From NCBI RefSeq assembly GCF_040372165.1, contig NZ_BAABWG010000004.1:558001-622000 (forward strand): a DNA stretch of 64,000 nucleotides. Reading direction: 5' to 3'. The DNA is from Hydrogenophaga sp040372165. Lineage in GTDB: Bacteria; Pseudomonadota; Gammaproteobacteria; Burkholderiales; Burkholderiaceae_C. Position numbers and translations under genes: made by a program. Below the pieces are notes generated by a model. The model ran no database searches. It was not told the DNA's origin and worked only from the letters and a program-made list of their open reading frames with translations. Positions 48,722 to 56,256 of the stretch are shown here, one piece after another (position 1 is the first letter of the stretch; every line of letters begins with the position of its first letter).

Positions 48722-49750
48722 ATGGCTCTCTCAAATTCTCCCAGGCCTGTCGCCATCAGCATGGGTGATCCGGCGGGCATCGGGCCGGAGATTGTTGTCC
48801 GGGCAATGCTGGAACGCCCCGAGATCCGGTCGTCCTGCGTCGTCTATGGTCACGATGGCGTGTTCGACCGTGCGTGTGGCGTACTGGGGGTGCGGTTTGC
48901 TGACCTCTTCGAGGCGGATGACCATGAAGGTCGATGCGTGCCCTCAACGACAGGGCGGGTTCAGCTTGTTTCCCTGCGGCAGTCAGGGGCGGCCAGCTTG
49001 CCTGTCTGGGGCCAGGTGAGCGCTGCAGCAGGGCATATGGCCGCGCAGGCCATCAAGGCTGCCGCCGCGGCCTGTCTGCATGGGCATGCAAGAGCCCTGG
49101 TGACCGCGCCTATCCACAAGGAAGCTCTGGCAGCCGCTGGAGAACCCTTTCCCGGGCATACGGAGATGTTGCAGCACCTGGCCGCGCTTCACGCCGGTAT
49201 TGGCATCGAGTCGGTGCCTGTCCGAATGATGCTCAGTTGCCCTGGCCTACGGACTGTGCTGATGAGCATCCATGTCAGTTTGCAGGAGGCACTGGCTGCG
49301 ATCACGGCCGAGAACCTCAGGCAGACGATACTGCTGACCCAGGCTCATTTTTCACGCCAGGGCGTGCCTGGCCTTCGTGTGGCTGTGGCAGGGGTCAACC
49401 CCCATGCCGGAGAAGGAGGGCTGTTTGGTCGCCAGGAGCTGGACGTGCTGGGGCCGGTGGTGGCTTCTTTGCAAGCCGAGGGAGTGAACGTGTCGGGGCC
49501 GCATGCACCGGACACAGTCTTCATGAGGGCTCGCCAGGGCGAGTTCGATCTGGTGATCGCGATGTATCACGATCAGGGCCTGATCCCGGTCAAGCTGATG
49601 GGCCTGGAGCACGGAGTCAATACGACGATTGGATTGCCTTTCCTGCGCACCAGCCCCGACCATGGCACGGCATTTGATCTGGCGGGCACAGGGAGTGCTT
49701 CCTGCGAAAGCCTGTTGGCCGCGCTGGAGCAGGCCATGGGTCAGTGCTGA
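48722..49750 (+). CDS. pdxA: 4-hydroxythreonine-4-phosphate dehydrogenase family protein
   Basis: NAD-dependent, metal-dependent dehydrogenase of 342 residues in pyridoxal phosphate synthesis. Signatures are ISMGDPAGIGPEI near the N-terminus, VTAPIHKEAL, FPGHTEML, VAGVNPHAGEGGLFG and MYHDQGLIPVK with metal-binding histidines. The ATG at 48722 has AAAGG upstream. In many relatives a pdxA paralogue lies in the surA-ksgA cluster; this one is beside NIF3, so a PdxA2-like alternative substrate cannot be excluded. The C-terminus ends at a shared terminator. Confidence 0.92.
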   Translation: MALSNSPRPVAISMGDPAGIGPEIVVRAMLERPEIRSSCVVYGHDGVFDRACGVLGVRFADLFEADDHEGRCVPSTTGRVQLVSLRQSGAASLPVWGQVSAAAGHMAAQAIKAAAAACLHGHARALVTAPIHKEALAAAGEPFPGHTEMLQHLAALHAGIGIESVPVRMMLSCPGLRTVLMSIHVSLQEALAAITAENLRQTILLTQAHFSRQGVPGLRVAVAGVNPHAGEGGLFGRQELDVLGPVVASLQAEGVNVSGPHAPDTVFMRARQGEFDLVIAMYHDQGLIPVKLMGLEHGVNTTIGLPFLRTSPDHGTAFDLAGTGSASCESLLAALEQAMGQC

Positions 49751-49805
49751 GCGAAACCTCTGCCCATTGGGTTGACTGCCCGGGGGCGGGTTCACCAAAC
49801 AGAAA

Positions 49806-49837
49806 GAAAGAAGCCGCTGGGAGTAGCGGCTTCTTTC
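49806..49837. terminator. Bidirectional terminator between pdxA and mscL
   Basis: A perfect 13-bp stem (49806-49818 with 49825-49837) around the loop GGGAGT has core arms GAAGCCGCT and AGCGGCTTC. Its outer part is A-rich on one side and T-rich on the other, so it can work for the pdxA message and, on the minus strand, for mscL. Confidence 0.8.
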
Positions 49838-49869
49838 ATGGGTAGGGCCGCTGGTATCAGCTGCCTGCT

Positions 49870-50280
49870 TCAGCGCTTGAGGCTGTCACGAATCTCCCTC
49901 AGCAACACAATGTCCTCGGGCGTGGCGGCCGGAGGTGCTGCCGGTTCCTCACGCTTGAGCCGGTTGACCTGTTTGACCAGCATGAAAATGATGAAAGCCA
50001 GAATGATGAAGTTGAGCAAAATGGTCAGAAAGTTGCCGTAAGCGAGGACGGCGCCAGCTTTCTTTGCTTCGGCGAGCACGGTTTCAGATTGTCCGGCCAG
50101 GGGGATGAAGTAATTGGAGAAGTCCAGGCCTCCGAAGATGGTGCTCACTACAGGCATCACCACATCGTCAACCAGCGAGCTGACGATCTTTCCGAATGCC
50201 GCGCCGATGATCACACCGACGGCCATATCCATCACGTTGCCCTTCGCGGCAAATTCCTTGAACTCTTGCATCATGCCCAT
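49870..50280 (-). CDS. mscL: Large-conductance mechanosensitive channel
   Basis: Inner-membrane channel that opens under hypo-osmotic tension, a homopentamer of 136-residue subunits. The N-terminal FKEFAAKGNVMDMAVGVIIGAAFGKIVSSLVDDVVMP contains the pore-lining first helix. A second helix (FLTILLNFIILAFIIFMLVKQVNRL) follows a periplasmic loop, then a cytoplasmic helix with EEILLLREIRD-like ending. It is convergent with pdxA across a shared terminator. Confidence 0.96.
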   Translation of the reverse strand: MGMMQEFKEFAAKGNVMDMAVGVIIGAAFGKIVSSLVDDVVMPVVSTIFGGLDFSNYFIPLAGQSETVLAEAKKAGAVLAYGNFLTILLNFIILAFIIFMLVKQVNRLKREEPAAPPAATPEDIVLLREIRDSLKR

Positions 50281-50470
50281 GTGACTCTCCTGTGGTGATT
50301 TGGGGCTATCGATCTTTGCTCCCCGCGTGGTGTTACTGAGCGGGGTGCAAGCATTGTCACATGGAACACATTTGTATTAGGGGCTGAATCGAAACTGATG
50401 GTTAGCAGCGCAAATCGATTCTGGATGAGACGCGGCCTCATTTACCCTCGATTTGCCTGTCTAGGTCCGG

Positions 50471-50476
50471 TACAAT
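50471..50476 (+). promoter_or_regulatory. Candidate -10 box for petABC
   Basis: TACAAT lies 40 bases upstream of the petA ATG. No convincing -35 box sits at the right spacing (only TCGATT at 17 bases), so this rests on the -10 match and its position. Confidence 0.35.
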
Positions 50477-50492
50477 AGCGGGTTGACCCTAG

Positions 50493-50508
50493 TTTCATGT
50501 TAATGAAA
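50493..50508 (+). promoter_or_regulatory. Hairpin over the petA ribosome-binding region
   Basis: TTTCAT and ATGAAA with loop GTTA form a 6-bp stem, whose 3' arm includes the only Shine-Dalgarno-like bases (GAAAG) before the petA ATG at 50516. Folding would tend to hide the ribosome site. The stem is AT-rich and weak. Confidence 0.35.
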
Positions 50509-50515
50509 GTTCCCC

Positions 50516-51127
50516 ATGAGTGATGATGCAACTGTCGATGCGGCTGCCCAAAGCAGCCGCCGGACTTGGCTGATCGCTTCCTGTGCCATGGGTGGTGCAG
50601 GTGCAGCCGCTGTCGCCGTGCCTTTTGTGAGCAGCTTCCAGCCTTCGGAGCGTGCCAAGGCCGCTGGTGCCCCCATCGAAGTCGATGTTTCTTCTCTTGC
50701 CCCGGGCGAGAAGATCGTCAAGGAATGGCGCGGCAAGCCCGTATGGATCATGCGTCGCACCCCTGAGCAACTGAAGACGCTGGAAGAGGATGAGTCGCAA
50801 CTGGCTGACCCCAATTCCGAGCGCAAGGCCTACCCGACGCCAGAGTACGCCAAGAACCGCCATCGCTCCATCAAGCCAGAGATTTTTGTCGGCATCGGCA
50901 TCTGCTCTCACCTCGGGTGCTCCCCGGTAGACAAGCTCCAGCCGGGTGCTCAGCCATCCCTTCCCGCGGACTGGCCGGGTGGATTCCTCTGCCCCTGTCA
51001 CGGATCGACCTTCGACCTGGCGGGCCGGGTGTTCAAGAACAAACCCGCCCCCGACAACCTCGAAGTGCCACCGCACTACTACGCATCCGACAGCGTTATC
51101 GTTGTTGGTGAAGAGAAAAAGGCCTGA
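50516..51127 (+). CDS. petA: Ubiquinol-cytochrome c reductase, Rieske iron-sulfur subunit
   Basis: Membrane-anchored 2Fe-2S protein of the bc1 complex, 203 residues. A twin-arginine signal anchor (SSRRTWLIAS near residues 13-22) precedes a soluble domain. The cluster ligands are in CSHLGC (about 129-136) and CPCHGS (about 162-167). It would be exported by the Tat system in this same window and stays anchored by the uncleaved signal. First gene of petABC, 47 bases before petB. Confidence 0.97.
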   Translation: MSDDATVDAAAQSSRRTWLIASCAMGGAGAAAVAVPFVSSFQPSERAKAAGAPIEVDVSSLAPGEKIVKEWRGKPVWIMRRTPEQLKTLEEDESQLADPNSERKAYPTPEYAKNRHRSIKPEIFVGIGICSHLGCSPVDKLQPGAQPSLPADWPGGFLCPCHGSTFDLAGRVFKNKPAPDNLEVPPHYYASDSVIVVGEEKKA

Positions 51128-51174
51128 TCCGTCTGCCGCGAAAAGCAGCAGACCTTCGACCACTGAGGCATTCC

Positions 51175-52575
51175 ATGGCTGAATTCAAAGAAATTTCACC
51201 TGACGCGCCCCTGGCGCAAAAGACGCTGAACTGGATTGACAACCGGTTCCCTCTGTCCAAGCTCTTCAACGAGCACATGGCAGAGTACTACGCCCCGAAA
51301 AACTTCAACTGGTGGTACATCTTCGGTTCACTGGCACTCGTAGTGCTCGTGATCCAGATTGTCACCGGCATCTTCCTCGTGATGCACTACAAGCCTGATG
51401 CGGCGCTGGCCTTTGCATCGGTCGAGTACATCATGCGTGATGTTCCCTGGGGCTGGCTGATCCGCTACATGCACTCCACGGGCGCATCTGCCTTCTTTAT
51501 CGTGGTTTATCTGCACATGTACCGTGGCCTGATCTACGGTTCTTACCGCAAGCCACGCGAACTGGTCTGGGTCTTTGGTTGCGGGATCTTCCTGGCTTTG
51601 ATGGCTGAAGCCTTCATGGGCTATCTGCTGCCTTGGGGCCAGATGTCCTACTGGGGTGCGCAGGTGATTGTGAACCTGTTCTCTGCCATTCCGGTGGTCG
51701 GTCCTGACCTTGCCCTGCTGATCCGCGGTGACTTCGTTGTCGGCGACGCAACGCTGAACCGCTTCTTCAGCTTCCACGTGATTGCTGTGCCTCTGGTTCT
51801 GCTGGGTCTGGTGGTCGCCCACATCATTGCGCTGCATGAAGTGGGTTCCAACAACCCTGACGGCGTCGAGATCAAGGCGCACAAGGACGCCAATGGCATC
51901 CCGCTCGACGGCATTCCATTCCATCCTTACTACAGCGTGCACGACATCTTCGGTCTGGGCCTGTTCCTGATGGCGTTCACTGCCATCGTGTTCTTCGCTC
52001 CCGAGTTTGGCGGCTATTTCCTGGAGTTCAACAACTTCATCCCGGCCGATCCGCTGAAGACGCCACCGCACATTGCGCCAGTCTGGTATTTCACGCCTTT
52101 CTACTCCATGCTGCGTGCCATCACCTCCGAGATGATGTATGTGCTGGTGGGGTGTGTCGCGCTTGCCGCCCTGGGTGCGCTGTTCATTGGCCGACTGAAT
52201 GCGATTATCAAGGTGGGTGTCTTGGGTGTGGCCGCAGTGCTGGCTGTTGCCATGCTGACCATCGATGCCAAGTTCTGGGGTGTGGTGGTGATGGGCGCTG
52301 CCGTCATCATTCTGTTCTTCCTGCCTTGGCTTGATTTCAGCCCTGCCAAGTCCATCCGCTACCGTCCGAGCTGGAACAAGTGGTTGTATGCCGTTTTCGT
52401 CATCAACTTCCTGATCCTGGGCTACCTTGGCGTCTTGCCTCCATCTCCTGTTGGAGAGCGCGTGTCTCAAGTTGGCACTCTGTTCTACTTTGGCTTCTTC
52501 CTGCTGATGCCATGGTGGTCCACCAAGGGCGAGTTCAAACCGGTCCCAGACCGCGTGACGTTCAAGCCTCACTGA
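51175..52575 (+). CDS. petB: Ubiquinol-cytochrome c reductase, cytochrome b subunit
   Basis: Membrane core of the bc1 complex, 466 residues with eight predicted helices and two b hemes. The heme ligands are in IRYMHSTGASAFFIVVYLHMYRG and FFSFHVIAVPLVLLGLVVAHIIALHEV. The quinone-site motif PEFGGYFLE differs from PEWY of mitochondria, as is usual for this order. LLPWGQMSYWGAQV is also typical. No sign of fusion or truncation. Confidence 0.97.
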   Translation: MAEFKEISPDAPLAQKTLNWIDNRFPLSKLFNEHMAEYYAPKNFNWWYIFGSLALVVLVIQIVTGIFLVMHYKPDAALAFASVEYIMRDVPWGWLIRYMHSTGASAFFIVVYLHMYRGLIYGSYRKPRELVWVFGCGIFLALMAEAFMGYLLPWGQMSYWGAQVIVNLFSAIPVVGPDLALLIRGDFVVGDATLNRFFSFHVIAVPLVLLGLVVAHIIALHEVGSNNPDGVEIKAHKDANGIPLDGIPFHPYYSVHDIFGLGLFLMAFTAIVFFAPEFGGYFLEFNNFIPADPLKTPPHIAPVWYFTPFYSMLRAITSEMMYVLVGCVALAALGALFIGRLNAIIKVGVLGVAAVLAVAMLTIDAKFWGVVVMGAAVIILFFLPWLDFSPAKSIRYRPSWNKWLYAVFVINFLILGYLGVLPPSPVGERVSQVGTLFYFGFFLLMPWWSTKGEFKPVPDRVTFKPH

Positions 52576-52607
52576 GACACAGAAGCCATTAGCGGAGAAA
52601 ACTTCCA

Positions 52608-53363
52608 ATGAAAAAGATTCTTTTGGGCATCGCACTGGCTCTTGGCATGAGCAGTGCGGCTACGGCCGCCGGAGGCGGGTTTCCCATCGACAAAGCGCCC
52701 AATCGGGTGACTGACCAGGCTGCTTTGCAGCGCGGTGCGAAGATTTTTGTCAACTACTGCCTGAACTGCCATTCGGCAGCGTTCATGCGGTACAACCGTT
52801 TGCGCGATATTGGTCTGGAAGACAAGGAAATCCAGAAGTACTTCACCTTTGCCACCGACAAGATCGGTGACACGATGAAGGCGTCAATCAATGCGCGCGA
52901 GGCCAAAGACTGGTTTGGTGCCACGCCGCCTGATCTGACCGTGATCGCGCGTTCGCGTGCCGGCCATGGGTACAACGGTGCCGACTATATCTATACGCTG
53001 TTGCGCACCTACTATCGGGACGGCACGAAGGCCACTGGCTGGAACAACAAGGTGTTCCCGAGCATTGCTATGCCACATCCACTGTGGCAACTGCAAGGCG
53101 AGCAAAAGCCTGTGATCAAAGAGGTCGAAAGCCATGGCCACACGACGGAAATCGTGACCGGCTGGGAACAGGTCAAGCCTGGCACCATGTCCAAGGCGGA
53201 ATATGACGACGCTGTTGGTGACCTGGTGGCCTATCTCCAGTGGATGGGCGAGCCTGCCCAGACCAAGCGTGTTCGTGTTGGCGTCTGGGTGCTTATTTTC
53301 CTTTCAGTCTTCACCCTGATCGCCTGGCGCCTGAACGCCGCCTACTGGAAAGACGTCAAGTAA
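52608..53363 (+). CDS. petC: Ubiquinol-cytochrome c reductase, cytochrome c1 subunit
   Basis: Heme-c subunit of the bc1 complex, 251 residues. A Sec signal ends near ATAAGG; heme attachment is CLNCH (C51, C54, H55). The axial Met is probably in PSIAMPHPLW. A C-terminal membrane helix (WVLIFLSVFTLIAWRLNAAYW) anchors it. Heme ligation requires the Ccs pair at the start of the window. It is the last gene of the operon, with a large hairpin behind it. Confidence 0.96.
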   Translation: MKKILLGIALALGMSSAATAAGGGFPIDKAPNRVTDQAALQRGAKIFVNYCLNCHSAAFMRYNRLRDIGLEDKEIQKYFTFATDKIGDTMKASINAREAKDWFGATPPDLTVIARSRAGHGYNGADYIYTLLRTYYRDGTKATGWNNKVFPSIAMPHPLWQLQGEQKPVIKEVESHGHTTEIVTGWEQVKPGTMSKAEYDDAVGDLVAYLQWMGEPAQTKRVRVGVWVLIFLSVFTLIAWRLNAAYWKDVK

Positions 53364-53424
53364 TTTCCCATCTATCCCTCAGCCAGTACCCGTCGGCCGG
53401 ACAACGGTCCGGGGCTGGCCCGGC

Positions 53425-53478
53425 CAGTGGAAGCGATACGACTGCCGTTCCGCAGCGTCGCCTTCCACTGTTTTGTTT
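53425..53478 (+). terminator. Terminator-like hairpin between petC and sspA
   Basis: Outer arms CAGTGGAAG (53425-53433) and CTTCCACTG (53462-53470) enclose a 28-base inner part that can form a second stem (CTGC with GCAG). TTTTGTTT follows directly, then the sspA ribosome site AGGAG within a few bases. It is likely the petABC terminator, yet it lies inside what must be the sspA leader. Confidence 0.6.
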
Positions 53479-53493
53479 CAAGGAGCCCCTCGA

Positions 53494-54105
53494 ATGATGG
53501 TCTTGTACTCTGGCACTACCTGCCCCTTCTCTCATCGCTGCCGCTTTGTTCTGTTTGAAAAAGGCATGGACTTCGAGATCCGTGATGTCGACCTCTACAA
53601 CAAGCCGGAAGATATCAGCGTGATGAACCCTTACGGTCAGGTGCCTATCCTGGTCGAGCGCGATCTCATCCTGTATGAGTCCAACATCATCAACGAGTAC
53701 ATCGATGAGCGTTTTCCGCATCCCCAGCTGATGCCCGGAGATCCGGTGGATCGTGCGCGCGTTCGGTTGTTTCTCCTGAACTTCGAGAAAGAGCTGTTTG
53801 CACACGTGGCCGTGCTGGAGAGCCGTGCGGCCAAGAGCAACGAGAAGGCCTTGGAGAAGGCGCGCTCGCACATTCGTGACCGCCTGACCCAGCTCGCTCC
53901 AGTGTTTCTCAAAAACAAATTCATGCTGGGCGACAACTTCTCCATGCTTGATGTGGCCATTGCTCCATTGCTGTGGCGCCTGGACTTCTATGGCATTGAA
54001 CTGAGCAAGAACGCAGCGCCTCTGCTCAAATATGCAGAGCGAATCTTCTCGCGCCCCGCTTACATTGAGGCGTTGACGCCCTCCGAGAAGGTGATGCGCA
54101 AGTAA
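53494..54105 (+). CDS. sspA: Stringent starvation protein A
   Basis: Glutathione-transferase-fold protein that binds RNA polymerase and affects stress and virulence gene expression, 203 residues. An N-terminal thioredoxin-like domain has LYSGTTCPFSHRCRFVLFEKGM and VPILVERDLILYESNIINEY; a helical C-terminal domain follows. It lacks a catalytic Ser or Cys arrangement for glutathione chemistry, as in other SspA. Adjacent ATG codons at 53494 and 53497 both follow AGGAG. It pairs with sspB. Confidence 0.94.
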   Translation: MMVLYSGTTCPFSHRCRFVLFEKGMDFEIRDVDLYNKPEDISVMNPYGQVPILVERDLILYESNIINEYIDERFPHPQLMPGDPVDRARVRLFLLNFEKELFAHVAVLESRAAKSNEKALEKARSHIRDRLTQLAPVFLKNKFMLGDNFSMLDVAIAPLLWRLDFYGIELSKNAAPLLKYAERIFSRPAYIEALTPSEKVMRK

Positions 54106-54149
54106 GCACCCGCCCCATTGCTCACCCTGCTACCTGAACAAGCTCCCGC

Positions 54150-54659
54150 ATGATTGACGCTGATCCTGGATTGCCATCTACTCGCCCATACTTGGTTCGA
54201 GCGTTGCATGAATGGTGTACGGAAAACGGCTTTTCACCGTACATGGCCGTCTGCGTTGACGAATCTGTTCAGGTTCCAGCAGAGTACGTGAACAACGGCG
54301 AGATCGTGCTCAACGTCAGCTACGACGCCACCAGCGGCTTGCAGCTGGGCAATGACTACATCCATTTCAAAGCCCGTTTCGGCGGTATTCCCAGAGATGT
54401 GATGATTCCGGTCTCCCATGTCCTGGCCATTTATGCCAAGGAGAATGGTCAGGGAATGGGCTTTCCCCCACCAGAGCAGCCCGCACAAGCTCTCGCTCCT
54501 GTTGAAGGAGGGGCGTCGGAAGAAGAGCCCAACAGCAACGTTACGCCCTTGCGTGCAGTGCCAAGTGGTCCGGCCATCGTGGACAGTGAGGACCACCAGC
54601 CTGACCCGCCCAATCCGCCGCCAACCGGTGGTCGCCCGACCCTCAAGCGAGTCAAGTAG
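54150..54659 (+). CDS. sspB: ClpXP protease specificity-enhancing factor SspB
   Basis: Adaptor that delivers ssrA-tagged proteins to ClpXP, 169 residues. The conserved part is the first 110 residues: STRPYLVRALHEWCTENGFSPYMAV, EIVLNVSYDATSGLQLGNDYIHFKARFGG and VPVSHVLAIYAKENGQGM. The C-terminal 60 residues are an acidic, proline-rich linker ending in a basic, leucine-poor tail with GRPTLKRVK, probably the ClpX-binding peptide. Translation ends 12 bases before the tRNA gene. Confidence 0.95.
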   Translation: MIDADPGLPSTRPYLVRALHEWCTENGFSPYMAVCVDESVQVPAEYVNNGEIVLNVSYDATSGLQLGNDYIHFKARFGGIPRDVMIPVSHVLAIYAKENGQGMGFPPPEQPAQALAPVEGGASEEEPNSNVTPLRAVPSGPAIVDSEDHQPDPPNPPPTGGRPTLKRVK

Positions 54660-54671
54660 AATTCGAGATTC

Positions 54672-54747
54672 GCCGCTTTAGCTCAGTTGGTAGAGCACTC
54701 GCCTTGTAAGCGATAGGTCGTCTGTTCGAGTCAGACAAGCGGCACCA
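54672..54747 (+). tRNA. tRNA-Thr, anticodon TGT
   Basis: The 76-base cloverleaf has a 7-bp acceptor (GCCGCTT with AAGCGGC), a D arm, an anticodon loop CTTGTAA reading TGT (Thr), a variable loop AGGTC, and a T arm GTCTG-TTCGAGT-CAGAC. The 3' CCA is encoded. One C-T mismatch tops the anticodon stem. No attachment-site duplication or integrase lies near. Confidence 0.97.
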
Positions 54748-54751
54748 AGAC

Positions 54752-54788
54752 AAAGGAGAGCGTGGCTGAAATCCATGCTCTCCTTTTT
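54752..54788 (+). terminator. Terminator after tRNA-Thr
   Basis: A 14-bp stem with one G-U pair (54752-54765 with 54773-54786) and a 7-base loop ends in a T-run; inner arms are GGAGAGCGTGG and CCATGCTCTCC. It starts four bases after the tRNA 3' end and ends the sspA-sspB-tRNA transcript. Confidence 0.85.
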
Positions 54789-54803
54789 ATTCGTCTGTCA
54801 GGC

Positions 54804-55133
54804 TCAATAAACCGCGCGTTCGGTGGGGCCTTGGATTTTTACGCGAATCGCGCTAACCTCTGCACCACTTTGGTTCAGTGCGTCCAGAAGCCTTGGCAGT
54901 AACTGCCGGATCTTCACCGCTGCGGGCGCGCTTCGGACCAGAATGCACCATTGACCGTCTGTGAGAGGGCCTGACCTCACCTGGCTCCTGAGCGCGGGCG
55001 GCAAGAGTGGCTTCACTCGCTCCAAATGTGCTTGTGACTTGGCAATGCGAGCCTGCAGGGCGGCCAAAGTTGGCGCGTCGCCCGCAGCTTGCTCCAACGA
55101 GCGCATGTTGTAGGTGGGGCGGTAGTTGGACAT
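54804..55133 (-). CDS. DUF721 domain-containing (DciA-like) protein
   Basis: A 109-residue protein related to the DUF721/DciA group, whose best-known members help load the replicative helicase in bacteria without DnaC. The recognisable part is LLPPALRSQVRSGPLTDGQWCILVRSAPAAVKIRQLLPRLLDAL, with a basic predicted N-terminus of about 45 residues. It faces the tRNA terminator and is divergent from the M23 peptidase gene, which has 56 bases between their starts. Function as a helicase loader is inferred from family only. Confidence 0.8.
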   Translation of the reverse strand: MSNYRPTYNMRSLEQAAGDAPTLAALQARIAKSQAHLERVKPLLPPALRSQVRSGPLTDGQWCILVRSAPAAVKIRQLLPRLLDALNQSGAEVSAIRVKIQGPTERAVY

Positions 55134-55189
55134 CTCTTATTTGTATCTGAACCAATCAAACAGAGCGATTCAGTCAGTCGGGGACAGCA

Positions 55190-56098
55190 ATGCACATCAT
55201 TATCACGGACGCTTGGCTTGCAAAGAGCAAGGCTATTCATTTGACGGGCGCAAAACTGATGATGCTGGCGCTGCTGCTGATAGGCGGGCTTGGCGCTCTG
55301 ACGGTTGGTGGCCTGGCATGGGCACAGCACCAGGGGTGGGTGCAAGCCTGGGGGGTGCCAGCTGAGGAAGAAAACGCGGACAGCGCCTATATGAGGGCCA
55401 ACCTTGACGCGATGGCGAGGCGGCTCGGCGAAATGCAGGCCCGCCTCATCCAAGTAGACTCCCTGGGGGCACGAGTCGCCGAACTCGCGGGCCTGGATCC
55501 TGAGGATTTCAAGGTGAAGCCGGGCGAAGGTGGTGCTTTGATGAGCGTATCCCCTTTGTCTGCCGAAGAGTTTGGTCATGCGATGGATTCGCTTGATGAA
55601 GAGTCGGCGCAACGGCTGGACTGGTTGACATATGTGGAGTCTCGCTTGTTCGAGCAGCAACTGCAGTCTTATCTTGTCCCGACCCAGGAACCCGTGGAAG
55701 GCGCGCGCATCGGTTCACCCTTCGGATACCGAATAGATCCGATCAATGGCCGCAAGGCACTGCACACCGGGCTGGACTTTCCAGCAGATACCGGCACCCC
55801 GATTCTGGCCGCAGCAGGAGGGGTTGTCGTGGTTGAGCAACGTCACCCTGCCTACGGCAACATGGTAGAGATTGACCATGGCAACAAGGTGATTACCCGA
55901 TATGCCCATGCATCGAAGGTATTTGTCAAGAAAGGGGACCTGGTCAAGCGCGGCCAGCACATCGCCGACGTCGGTTCGACAGGGCGGTCGACCGGCCCCC
56001 ATTTGCACTTTGAAGTCTGGGTGGCAGGCACTGTCCAGAACCCGCGTCGGTTCCTCGATGCTGGGGAGCAACTGGCGACCATATCCGCCAAGCGCTAA
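55190..56098 (+). CDS. M23-family peptidase (LytM domain), membrane anchored
   Basis: Envelope protein of 302 residues, either a peptidoglycan endopeptidase or an inactive activator of amidases. A membrane segment at about 24-45 is followed by a coiled region (ANLDAMARRLGEMQARL) and the LytM domain (about residues 172-285). The zinc ligands expected of active enzymes appear intact: GRKALHTGLDFPA with HxxxD, and GPHLHFEVW with HxH. It precedes secA, with the leader in between. The neighbour relationship is common in this group by recollection. Confidence 0.9.
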   Translation: MHIIITDAWLAKSKAIHLTGAKLMMLALLLIGGLGALTVGGLAWAQHQGWVQAWGVPAEEENADSAYMRANLDAMARRLGEMQARLIQVDSLGARVAELAGLDPEDFKVKPGEGGALMSVSPLSAEEFGHAMDSLDEESAQRLDWLTYVESRLFEQQLQSYLVPTQEPVEGARIGSPFGYRIDPINGRKALHTGLDFPADTGTPILAAAGGVVVVEQRHPAYGNMVEIDHGNKVITRYAHASKVFVKKGDLVKRGQHIADVGSTGRSTGPHLHFEVWVAGTVQNPRRFLDAGEQLATISAKR

Positions 56099-56150
56099 GG
56101 ACCACTGCCGGGCGAAGGTAGAATGGCCTGTTAGCCCGGAATCATCCCTG

Positions 56151-56256
56151 TTGGCTCGTGCCTGCTCTCGTATGGAGCTGGGCACCTGCATCAACTCTTA
56201 AGCGAATATCCGGTTCGTCCTGAAGCGAAAGATCGCCTGGTCGAGCCAATTTTTTT
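56151..56256 (+). promoter_or_regulatory. Candidate secA leader element: long-range stem and T7 abutting the start codon
   Basis: TTGGCTCG (56151-56158) and CGAGCCAA (56242-56249) are perfect complements 83 bases apart, and seven Ts (56250-56256) touch the secA ATG. The arrangement looks like an intrinsic terminator stem. A nine-codon open frame, ATG at 56173 to TAA at 56200-56202, lies between the arms but lacks a Shine-Dalgarno sequence. The secA start itself also lacks one. Confidence 0.4.

Noticed and set aside
51328..52635. A 435-codon antisense frame over petB
   Set aside because: The translation is rich in His, Gln and Arg, as expected opposite a membrane protein gene, with no domain.
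54672..54747. tRNA-Thr as an integration site for a genomic island
   Set aside because: No integrase lies nearby, no repeat of the tRNA 3' end was seen in the following sequence, and core genes continue on both sides.
56173..56202. A SecM-like leader peptide before secA
   Set aside because: The nine-codon frame has no signal sequence, arrest motif or ribosome site, so I do not call it a gene. It is mentioned only as part of the leader observation.
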